Origin: DASUPK01 sp963801055
GTDB taxonomy: Bacteria > Actinomycetota > Thermoleophilia > Solirubrobacterales > 70-9
DNA: 64,000 nucleotides
Reading direction: 5' to 3'
Assembly (NCBI GenBank): GCA_963801055.1
Contig: CAWDDE010000001.1
Location: forward strand, 310,001-374,000
Part shown: piece by piece, positions 56,311 to 64,000 of the stretch
How positions within the stretch are numbered: position 1 is the first letter of the stretch
Layout: the number at the start of each line of letters is the position of its first letter
Notes under the pieces: model-generated
Seen by the model: the letters and a program-made list of their open reading frames with translations, nothing else
What the model was told of the DNA's origin: nothing
Databases searched by the model: none
Made by a program: the position numbers and the translations under genes

Positions 56311-57270
56311 TTGTTCCGGACTGGCAGCGCATCCACACGCAGCTCGCCTTGGCGTCCGCTGGTGAAGGGCGTGGCCGCGGCGGCGTTGGCCGCAGCGGTG
56401 GCGATCCCGCTGATGCGCAAGAAGCATCGGATTCCGGCCGGGGTTACCGTCGCGGCCCTCTCCGCGGGCCCTCCCGCTCTGGCCGTGGTCCGGCCCCGCA
56501 CCCGCCTTCGCGATGCCGGCATGTACGCCCTTCAGATGTGGATGTTCACGATGGGTCACGAGCTTCCGTATGACGACCCCGAGGCGCTTCGCAGCCGCCT
56601 TCGAGTGGGGTATCCGATCAGGGTCGATCGACTTCTCGGAGCCGGAGAGCTGCCCAACGTCCGCCTGCAGAGGGCCCTCGCGGGCCTGGGCAGGCGAAAC
56701 GTCGTCGACCGCTTCCTCTCCTGGGTCCACTGGGCCTGGTTCCTCGAACCCCACGGCGCCCTCGCCTGGATCCTCGCGAAGGATCCGGAGCACTTCGCGC
56801 GTTCCGCCCGGCAGATGTCCGCGAGTGTTCGATCTCGGTTGCATCGTCTACGCCGCCGTCCCGACGGCCCCACCATGGTGGGCCTCTGCGGAGGGGTACA
56901 CCGACGAGAAGGTTCGGCGGATCATGCAGGAGGTCGGCGAGGAGGAGTGGGGCCGGGCCTGGCCGGTCCTCTACGAGACGCTCGGGGGCAACCCCTGGGC
57001 CGCGATGCCCTCCCTGCACTTCGCCACCTCGCTGATGGCCGCGCTGCTCCTCTCTGAAGCCGGCCCGGCGGCAGGGCGCCCTCGGCTGGGCATACGCGGG
57101 CGCGCTGGGCTTCGCCCTGGTCTACCTCGGGGAGCATTACGTGGTCGACCTGCTGGCCGGCGCCGCCATCGTGATCGCGGTCCGGCGCGGCGAGCGCTAT
57201 GTCGAGCCGGTCGCGCAGGCGCTGAGCCGAGCGCTTGCAGCGCCTGGAGCGCATCGCGAACGAGGGTTGA
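56311..57270 (+). CDS. PAP2-superfamily membrane phosphatase, frameshifted
   Basis: About 315 residues with several TM helices. The phosphatase motif is AAMPSLHFATSLM (PSxxH), followed by the last motif GEHYVVDLLAG (His-Asp) after another helix. Resembles inositolphosphotransferase-type PAP2 proteins. Three base insertions (near 56826, 57068, 57228) break the frame, and correction gives a coiled tail AERLQRLERIANEG. Start TTG 56311 follows a TAGACT box without a Shine-Dalgarno; GTG 56362 is possible. Lipid phosphatase or transferase role inferred. Confidence 0.78.
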
Positions 57271-57370
57271 CTCGCGTCAACGCTCCGGTCGCGCCGTTTG
57301 CGAACATCTAGGGCGTGAGGGAGGAGCGCCCGCAAAGCGCTTCGGAGCAGCATGACGACGCGTCCGCGAG

Positions 57371-58473
57371 ATGGTCGCGGAGGCTGAGCCGAGCTTCTTC
57401 GCGAACCCGAAGCGCCTCATCCAGACGGCGATCGCGGTGGTCCTGCTGTCTCGTCGCGATCTACGTCCTGGTGCCCAGGCTGTTCGACCTCCAGGACGCG
57501 ATCGACAAGATCGGGGAGGGGGATCCGGTCTGGATCGCAGTCGGCGTCGTCTTCTGCATCGCCATGTTTGCCGCCTACGTTGCGCTCTTCCGAGGGGTCG
57601 TCGGGAAGCAGCTCGTCCACCTCGAGTGGCGGGAGAGCTACCAGATCACGATGGCCGGTCTGGCGGCGACGCGGCTCTTCTCGGCCGGGGGAGCGGGCGG
57701 CATCCTGCTCACCTACTGGGCGCTGCGCAAGGCCGGGATGGAGCGGCGCCAGTCGGTCTGCCGGATGGTTGCGTTTCTCGTCGTGCTCTATTCGGTCTAC
57801 CTCGCAGCCTGGTGATCTTCGGGATCCTGCTGCGCACGGGCGTCCTCTCAGGCGAGGCGCCCCTGTCCGGCACTGTGATTCCGGCGGCCCTCGCGGGGGC
57901 CGCGATCATCATCGGCCTGTTGCTCGCGCTCCTGCCGGATGACATCGAGCGCCGCATCGAGCGGCCACACCTCGGGCCGGTTCGGCCGGGCCGCCCAGCG
58001 ACTCGCCACCGTCCCAGCGACCTTCGCCGAGGGGACGCGCACGGCGCTCGCCTTCGTCCGGCATCCGAGCGACGGCGCGATGGCGATCGGCGGCGCGGTG
58101 GGCTTCTGGGGCGCCAACATCGCGATCCTCTGGGCGAGCTTCCACGCCTTCGACGTGTCGGTCCCGCTCGGGGTCGTCATCCAGGGGTTCTTCCTGGGCA
58201 TGCTCGCCAACCTCATTCCCTTTCGCGCCGGGCGGCGTGGGGGCGGTCGACGCGGGGATGATCGGCGCCTTCGTCCTCTTCGGCCTGCCGAGCGCGGAGG
58301 TGTTCGCAGCGGTGCTCACCTACCGCGTGATCGCCTTCTGGCTGCCGATTCCACCCGGGATCATCGCCTTCTTCCAACTGCGCAACACGGTCCACCGCTG
58401 GGAGCGCGAGGGCCGCGGCCAACCCGCCCGGATCGGCGTGGGGGAGCCGGAAACCGCAGCCGCCGGCTCGTAA
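57371..58473 (+). CDS. Lysylphosphatidylglycerol synthase TM-domain (flippase-like) protein, frameshifted
   Basis: About 365 residues, eight hydrophobic segments. MAGLAATRLFSAGGAGGILLTYWALRKAGM is the conserved region of the UPF0104/AglD-like membrane family, and the end has LFGLPSAEVFAAVLTYRVIAFWLPIPPGIIAF, the typical C-terminal motif. ATG 57371 gives MVAEAEPSFFANPKRL. Breaks near 57448, 57812, 57965 and 58230. Likely handles lipid-linked sugars or phospholipids; next to the PAP2 gene the pair may act together. Confidence 0.8.
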
Positions 58474-58494
58474 CATCGGTGCCCTTGGCGCTAC

Positions 58495-58500
58495 TATAAA
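58495..58500 (+). promoter_or_regulatory. Candidate -10 (TATAAA) of trxB
   Basis: An AT-rich patch (ACTATAAAAAGTGAAGTAA) in otherwise GC-rich DNA, about 75 nt before trxB. The -35 17 nt upstream (AACATC) is weak. Leader downstream contains AAAGGA at 58563, a Shine-Dalgarno for the GTG start. Confidence 0.4.
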
Positions 58501-58575
58501 AAGTGAAGTAAGGGTCGAGACGAGGCCCGCAAGGGTCTACCACCGCGGCTCTGGGTAGGCTCCGAAAGGACCAAG

Positions 58576-59613
58576 GTGACCGAGATGAAGACGACTGACA
58601 CGGAGAAGGTCGAAAACTCTCCGCTTGAGGAGCTCATAATCGTCGGTGGCGGTCCCGCCGGCTACACGGCCGCGCTCTACGCCGCCCGGGCGGAGCTCAA
58701 GCCTCTGGTCATCGAGGGGTTCCAGTGGGGCGGCCAGCTCCAGAACACCACCCACGTCGAGAACTACCCGGGCTACGAGGAGGGTGTGATGGGCCCGGAG
58801 ATGATGAACGACTTCCGCGCCCAGGCGGAACGCTTCGGCACCCGCTTCATCACCGACGACGCCACCGAGCTCGAGCTGACCGACGGCGAGATTCAAAACG
58901 TCCGGATCGGCAAGGACAACTACAAGGCGAGGGCCGTGATCCTCTCGATGGGTGCGGAGCCGAAGCGGCTCGGCATCCCAGGTGAGATCGAGCTCGGTGG
59001 GCGCGGCGTCTCCACCTGCGGCGTCTGCGACGGCGCCTTCTTCAAGGGCGAGGACGTCGTCGTGATCGGCGGCGGCGACTCGGCGATGGAAGACTCCATC
59101 TTCGTCTCGAAGTTCGCCAAGGGGCTCACGATCGTTCACCGGCGCGACGAGTTCCGCGCCTCGAAGATCATGCAGGAGCGCGCTCGCGGCAAGGAGAACA
59201 TCGAGTTCCTCACCCCGTACGTCCCGGTCGAATTCGTCGCCGGCGACGACGGCAAGATCGCCAAGGTCCGGGTCCAGCACGCCGAGACCGGGGTGGAGAA
59301 GGAGCTCGAGGCCGGCGGCGCTTTCATTGCGATCGGCCACACGCCCCGCTCCGAGCTGGTCGAGGGACAGGTCGAACTTGATGACGGGGGTTATGTGGTC
59401 GTCGATGAACCGTCGACCAAGACAAACCTTGCGGGCGTCTTCGCGGTTGGCGACCTGGTCGACCACACCTACCGCCAGGCAGTGACCGCGGCCGGCAGCG
59501 GGACCAAGGGCGCCCTTGACGCGGAGTGGTATCTCCGCGACATGCCGCCGGATCCCGAGGAGCACTGGGGAACCAACACTGGCGCGATCATCGAGGCCGT
59601 CGAGGCCTCGTAG
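58576..59613 (+). CDS. trxB: Thioredoxin reductase
   Basis: NADPH-dependent flavoprotein that keeps thioredoxin reduced. 345 residues, intact. FAD motif VGGGPAGYTAALYAAR, redox-active CGVCDG, NADPH motif GGGDSAMEDS, second FAD motif GVFAVGDLVDHTYRQAVTAAGSG. N-terminal extension of about 18 residues before LIIVGGG. GTG start with AAAGGA 8 nt upstream. Confidence 0.95.
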   Translation: MTEMKTTDTEKVENSPLEELIIVGGGPAGYTAALYAARAELKPLVIEGFQWGGQLQNTTHVENYPGYEEGVMGPEMMNDFRAQAERFGTRFITDDATELELTDGEIQNVRIGKDNYKARAVILSMGAEPKRLGIPGEIELGGRGVSTCGVCDGAFFKGEDVVVIGGGDSAMEDSIFVSKFAKGLTIVHRRDEFRASKIMQERARGKENIEFLTPYVPVEFVAGDDGKIAKVRVQHAETGVEKELEAGGAFIAIGHTPRSELVEGQVELDDGGYVVVDEPSTKTNLAGVFAVGDLVDHTYRQAVTAAGSGTKGALDAEWYLRDMPPDPEEHWGTNTGAIIEAVEAS

Positions 59614-59748
59614 ACTCGGCGCCGACTACCTCGCATTTCTCTTCTCTTGCAGCTCTCGTCAGAGGCCGCCCTCTCGGATCCGCACTCTGGTTGAGCCGGC
59701 GGGTGGGGGTATGGTTGACCCGCCCGACAGCGAAGGAGGAGGTTGGAG

Positions 59749-60873
59749 ATGGCGGCGATCGAGAGCCCGGAGAAGCTCGGACTGAAGCCGTTTGACGAGT
59801 TCAGCGAGGCGAACGAGACCTGGCCGCGGGGGGACAGGCCGGCGGCAATCCGGAAAGCTGCCTCGGAGTTCCGGGCGCGGTTCGCCGATCCGGACAATCG
59901 GGTCAGGGGCGTACGCACCGTCGACATCGCCTCGGCCGCCTACCCAGTCAAGTTCGCGTTCGGGGGGGCGGCCCACTCGGTCAACCCCTACATCAATTTC
60001 ATCAACCGCCTGGTCGTTGTTCAGTACGACGATTTCGACGGCGACCTCCGCACTCTCGTCTACGAGCCGACTGTCACCGAGGGACCCGCCGAGGCGCCCT
60101 TCTACGAGCAGATGCTGTCGAGGTACGGCGAGTTCCTCTCCTACAAGGTGTTCGCCACCATCTACAACGAGGTGCCCGAGGCGCTAGCGAAGGCGGGCGT
60201 GCGCCCGGAGGACGTCGATTTCATCAGCTTCGACCACCTGCACGTCCAGGACGTCCGCTTCCTGCTCGGCTCGACAGAGCCACCACCGGGCCACTCAACG
60301 CCGCTGCCGGCCCTTCTTCCGAACGCGAAGCTGATCACCCAACGCCTCGAGTGGGACACGTTTCGGTCACTGCACCCGATGCAGTGGGCCTGGTACGTCG
60401 CCGACGGCATCAAGGGGGTCCCGGAGGAGAACGTCCTGCTGTTGGAGGGCGACGTCGAGCTCGGCAAGGGCGTCGCGCTGGTCTGGACGCCGGGGCACAC
60501 GGACGGCAACCACTCGCTCTGCATCAACACCGAGGGCGGCGTCTGGGTGTCCTCCGAGAATGGAGTCGCCGCCGACAACTGGCATCCGCACCTCTCGAAG
60601 ATCCCGGGGGTGCGCAAGTTCGCCGAGTTCTTCAATCGCGAGGTCGTGCTTAATTCGAACACGCTGGAGGACTCGATCGACCAGTACGACTCGATGCTCA
60701 AGGAAAAGGCGATCGCCGACTCGAATACGCGCGATCCCCGCTTCAAAAACGTCTTCCCTTCGTCCGAGCTGACCAGCTGGCGGCGCCAGTGGCCGATCGT
60801 CCCCACCTTCAGCTATGGCGGGATGAACTACGGCACGGTCATCTCTGGCGCGAGCGGCAACGGCGCCCCATAG
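59749..60873 (+). CDS. Metallo-beta-lactamase-fold protein, unknown substrate
   Basis: 374 residues, intact. FISFDHLHVQD provides the first metal-binding stretch (HxHxxD; the usual DH is replaced by QD) and VWTPGHTDGNHSLCI a second; NYGTVISGASG closes the protein. The domain begins after about 65 residues of N-terminal polar sequence. Strong Shine-Dalgarno GAAGGAGGAGG. The gap before it (59614-59748) shows an inverted repeat GGCGGGT...ACCCGCC. A hydrolase, possibly on a lactone or thioester, is inferred. Confidence 0.72.
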   Translation: MAAIESPEKLGLKPFDEFSEANETWPRGDRPAAIRKAASEFRARFADPDNRVRGVRTVDIASAAYPVKFAFGGAAHSVNPYINFINRLVVVQYDDFDGDLRTLVYEPTVTEGPAEAPFYEQMLSRYGEFLSYKVFATIYNEVPEALAKAGVRPEDVDFISFDHLHVQDVRFLLGSTEPPPGHSTPLPALLPNAKLITQRLEWDTFRSLHPMQWAWYVADGIKGVPEENVLLLEGDVELGKGVALVWTPGHTDGNHSLCINTEGGVWVSSENGVAADNWHPHLSKIPGVRKFAEFFNREVVLNSNTLEDSIDQYDSMLKEKAIADSNTRDPRFKNVFPSSELTSWRRQWPIVPTFSYGGMNYGTVISGASGNGAP

Positions 60874-60952
60874 CCGCTCGCGGAAGGGAGGCATTCTTCG
60901 TCGGCACGGCTGTGTCGGCCACGGGCCTCGACCTCGACGGGATCACCGAGGT

Positions 60953-62163
60953 TCAGGAGGCCCTTTCGCGAAGTGCGGGCGCCGGCCGGTAGGCCTCGCC
61001 CTGCATCTCTCGCAGCTCCTCGAGGACTCCGAGCGCCCGGCTCCAGCCGAGCCGCTCTCCCCACTCGAGCGGGCCGATCGGCCAGTTGTACCCGAGCCGC
61101 ATCGCGGTGTTGATGTCGTCCTCCGAGGCGACCCGCTCGCCCAGCGCGAAGCAGGCCTCGTTGACGATCGTCGACGCCAGCCGCGTCAGGATCGCGGGGG
61201 CGATTCGGGCCGGCGACCCGCTCGAGCTCGTCCTCGTCGAGGATCGGGCGCTCGCCTTCTATGTCCGGGTCGCGCGGCCGATGAAGGGTGCCCTGCTCGT
61301 AGCTGTAGAAGCCGCGGCCGGTCTTCCGACCCAGCCGCCCCGAGGCGACCATTCGCTCGTGGATCGGGCTGGGCCGCCAGCGGGGCTCGCCGAACGACTG
61401 CTCCCAAAAGGAGCGGGCGACCGCGAAATTGACGTCGATTCCGATCAGGTCCATCAGCTCGAAGGGGCCCATCCGGAGCCCCGCACCGAGCCGGACGATC
61501 CGGTCGATCTCGTCGTGCGGACGCGATCCCCTCGGCCAGCATCCGCAGCGGCTCGAGGAAGAAGGGCCGGACGCAGCGATTGGCCACGAAGCCGACCGAG
61601 TCGCGCGCGCGGATCGGGGTTCGGCCCATCTCGCGGGCGACCTCAGTGGCGAGCTCGAGTGCGGCGTCGCCACTCTCGTCGCCGGCCACGATCTCGACCA
61701 GCCGCATCAGGGCGGGCGGGTTGAAGAAGTGCATCCCGACGATCCGCTCCGGCTTCGGCACCGACCGAGGCAATCGCAGTGACCGAAAGGGACGAGGTAT
61801 TCGTGGCGAGCACGGAGTCGGGCCTGCAGACAGAAACAAGTCGCTCGAACAGATTGCGCTTCAGGTCGAGGTCCTCGGGCGCAGCCTCGATCACCAGCTC
61901 GCAATCGCGCAGGATCTCGATGATCGTGTCGGTCTCGATGCCGCTCGAACGCGTCGGCGGCGTCGGCCGCGCTCCAGCGCACCTCGTTCTGCGCCCCGCC
62001 GCAGCCGGTTGCGCAGCATGCTCCAGCCCGCGCTCGAGTGCTGTGCTCGTCGATCTCGTAGAGGACGGTCTCGGTAGCCGCCGAGCGCGGCGATCTGCGC
62101 GATCCCCGCACCCATCGTGCCGGCGCCGACGACGCCGACCCGCTCGACCGTCCCCGGGCTCAC
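60953..62163 (-). CDS. 3-hydroxyacyl-CoA dehydrogenase with duplicated C-terminal domain, frameshifted
   Basis: NAD-dependent oxidation of 3-hydroxyacyl-CoA in beta-oxidation. VGVVGAGTMGAGIAQIA (NAD site), VLATNTSSLSVTAIA, and MHFFNPPALMRLVEIV with the catalytic His; SVGFVANRCVRPFFLEPLRM opens the first C-terminal domain (MGPFELMDLIGIDV). A second copy (STIVNEACFALGERVASEDDINTAM, GYNWPIGPLEWGERLG) follows, ending at TGA 60953-60955. Breaks near 62075, 61770, 61520 and 61210. GTG 62163 is 8 nt after the acyl-CoA dehydrogenase stop, so they are one operon. Confidence 0.85.
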
Positions 62164-62169
62164 GAATCG

Positions 62170-63337
62170 TCAACCAGACGGCGGCACCATCGCGTTGATG
62201 CCGGTCGCGTCCCTGCCGATGATCAGCTTGTGGATCTGCGAGGTCCCCTCGTAGAGGGTCGTGACCCGCGCGTCCCGCAGGTAGCGCTCGACCGGATAGT
62301 CGTCGACGTAGCCCGACCCGCCGTGGACCTGGATCGCCGCGTTGGCGCAGTCGACCGCCGCCTCGGTCGCGTAGTACTTGGCGATCGAGGTCTCGACCGT
62401 GTTGCGAACGCCCGCGGTCCTTGAGCTCGCCCGCGCGATAGACCAGCAGCCTCGCTGCGTCCCTCTTCACGATCATGTCGGCGATCAGCTCCTGCACGAG
62501 CTGGAAGCTCCCGATCGGCACGCCGAACTGCTGGCGCTCCTTCGCGTAGGCGACCGACGCATCGACGCAGCCGTCGCAGATTCCGACGCAGCCAGCGGCC
62601 ACGCTGTAGCGGCCGTTGTCTAGCGCGCTCATAGCGACCTTGAAGCCGTCGCCGATCTCGCCGAGCATCGCGTCCTCTGGGAGCTCGACCTCGTCGAGCG
62701 AGATCTCCGCGGTGTCGGATGAGCGCAGCCCCAGCTTGCCGTGGATCTCCTGCGAGCTGTAGCCGTCGTTCGCGGTCGGCACCAGGAAGCAGGCGAGTCC
62801 CTTGTGCCTCTTCTCGGGATCGGTCTGGGCGAAGACGAGGGCGACCTCCGCGACGTTCCCCATGGAGATCCACATCTTGTTGCCCGTGATCGTCCAGCCC
62901 GAGTCCGTCTTGGTGGCGCGGGTGCGGAGGCTGGCCGGGTCGGAGCCGGCGTCCGGCTCGGTGAGGGCGAAGCAGCCGAGCGACTCACCCGAGCAGAGCC
63001 GGGGGAGCCATTCGCGCTTCTGCTCCTCGGTGCCCCAGCGCTCGATCGATCCGGCGACGAGCGAGGTCTGCACCGAGACGACCGTGCGCGCCGACGAGTC
63101 GACGCGACCTACCTGCTCGACGATCAAGCCGTAGCTCAGGTAGTCGAGGCTGCGGCCACCGTACTCTTCGGAGACAGGGGCGCCGAGGTAACCCATCTCG
63201 CCGAGCATCGAGGCGAGCTCGCGGTCGAAGCGCCCGGCGCGATCGTTGTCGCGGACACGCGGGGCGATCTCCTTGTCGCAGAACTCCCGGGCGCTCTCGG
63301 AGATCAGCCGCTGCTCGTCTGTCAGCTGGAAGTCCAA
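62170..63337 (-). CDS. Acyl-CoA dehydrogenase, one frameshift
   Basis: FAD enzyme for the first beta-oxidation step, about 388 residues. DFQLTDEQRLISESAREFCDKEIAPR, CFALTEPDAGSDPASLRTRA, WITITGNKMWIS-type segment, ISLDEVELPEDAMLG, YAKERQQFGVPIGSFQLVQ, and the C-terminal LYEGTSQIHKLIIGR, whose Glu is the catalytic base. Break near 62415 in the helix before the end. Start TTG 63337 (MDFQLTDEQ) follows the aminotransferase stop by 16 nt. Confidence 0.9.
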
Positions 63338-63353
63338 CGCTCGGCGTTCGGCC

Positions 63354-64000
63354 TCAGCCTGAGACCTGCATCTCGCGGCCAAGAACCGAGTCGAACGACT
63401 CGATCGCCTCCCGGGTCCGCTCGCCGGGGCATTCTGCGGCAGGTCCCTGCCGTCGATCGCCGAGACGGGTTGCACTTCACGGACGGTCGACGCCAGAAAT
63501 GCCTCGTGGGTCCCGCGGAGATCCTCGATCGGGAACGCCCCTTCCTCGACGTGGAGCTCCCGCACGATCCGGTCCCTCGTGATCGACTCGAGGATGCCGA
63601 CGTCGAGCGCCGGAGTGAGCAGCACCCCGTCGAAGGAGACCCAGAAGATGGTCGAGGTCGGAGCCTCGAGGACGATCCCGTCGGGGCGTACCAAGACCGC
63701 CTCCTCCGCGCCCCTTTCCTGGGCGATCCGAGTGGCCTGCATGTTGGCCGCATAGGAGAGGGACTTCACGCCGCTCAGGATCACGGTTGGTGAGTACGTC
63801 ACCGTTGCCAGGCGGACCGTCTCACCCAGGGGCGGCAGGTTCTCGGTGAAGGCCAGGCGGCGCCCCCCGCGCGTCGCCACCAGGCGCAGCTGACCCTCGT
63901 CCTCGCCGAACTCCGCCAGCAGGGCCGAGATCTCCCCCTCGAAGGTCTCGCGGTCGATCGGGAGCTCGATCGCCGCTGCGGAACGCTCCATGCGGTTCAG
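63354..64000 (-). CDS. Class IV PLP aminotransferase/aminodeoxychorismate lyase, partial at window edge
   Basis: The N-terminal start lies outside the window; the visible part begins LNRMERSAAAIELPIDRETF. ILSGVKSLSYAANMQATRIAQERGAEEAVLV carries the PLP Lys, EAPTSTIFWV the class IV signature, and VGILESITRDRIVREL the phosphate-binding helix. A break near 63430 is followed by ERTREAIESFDSVLG and a TGA at 63354. Branched-chain aminotransferase, D-amino acid aminotransferase and ADC lyase all fit; I cannot choose. Confidence 0.83.

Noticed and set aside
61643..63991. 782-codon minus frame apparently fusing aminotransferase and acyl-CoA dehydrogenase
   Set aside because: A frame shift near 63430 removes the aminotransferase stop at 63354; the corrected genes are separate, with the dehydrogenase starting at TTG 63337.
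1..64000. CRISPR arrays, insertion sequences with terminal repeats, rRNA, replication origin
   Set aside because: No spaced direct repeats, transposase genes or DnaA-box clusters were seen; the only mobile trace is the integrase remnant at 43677-43972.

Overview
The window is high-GC DNA (roughly two-thirds G+C) from an actinobacterium. It most resembles the Thermoleophilia (Solirubrobacterales/Gaiellales). The basis is the GuaB3-type IMP dehydrogenase, type-2 PyrF, a cyclic-di-AMP (ydaO-type) riboswitch in front of a cell-wall peptidase, many GTG/TTG starts, several probable leaderless starts and many 4-nt ATGA/GTGA gene overlaps. The lineage is an inference. No rRNA, tRNA or CRISPR array was seen.

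Layout. 1-9 kb: HDAC-like hydrolase, a coiled-coil/HhH protein, a lone Flp-type pilin, rph-rdgB-CDF transporter, a roadblock-like gene with a short partner, and tldD-tldE. 8.7-15.7 kb: HU, pyrF, LysM protein, D,D-carboxypeptidase, PfkB sugar kinase, guaB3-guaA. 15.7-28.7 kb: riboswitch-controlled M23 peptidase, rplM-rpsI, glmM, glmS, DUF3352-like lipoprotein, acpS, nnrDE, alr, CCA-adding enzyme, HIT protein, enoyl-CoA hydratase, infA. 28.8-37.4 kb: secreted proteins, an ABC-2 exporter operon ending in a glycosidase, an amidase with a small partner, a zinc-ribbon protein and a GT4 glycosyltransferase. 37.5-41.9 kb: a working haem-copper oxidase operon coxB-coxA-(USP-like gene)-coxC. 42-44 kb: a small accessory patch (methyltransferase, two SnoaL-like paralogues, integrase remnant). 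44-51 kb: USP-like gene, di-haem cytochrome c, CBS protein and a minus-strand operon with haem A synthesis genes (ctaA, ctaB). That operon is headed by a second cytochrome oxidase subunit II/I pair. 51-64 kb: VOC protein, benzoylformate decarboxylase-like enzyme, FAD/Fe-S oxidoreductase, PAP2 and flippase-like membrane proteins, trxB, an MBL-fold protein and a fatty-acid/acyl-CoA operon cut by the window edge.

Main discovery. The second oxidase pair (48.7-51.2 kb) keeps the fold and the reading frame of subunits I and II. Subunit I has lost all six haem/CuB histidines, the Tyr of the active site, the K-pathway Lys and the D-pathway residues. Subunit II has lost both CuA cysteines plus the Glu and second His. 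It sits in one overlapping operon with haem A synthesis genes, while a complete oxidase lies 7 kb away. This looks like a metal-free cytochrome oxidase homologue kept for another purpose.

Data quality. Many genes are broken by single-base shifts that restore perfectly to conserved families when joined, and most that I resolved are +1 insertions. They cluster at 5.8-11.6, 35.9-37.4 and 56-58.5 kb while neighbours such as glmS, coxA and trxB are intact. I treat them as sequence errors, and coordinates of such genes span all the frames.
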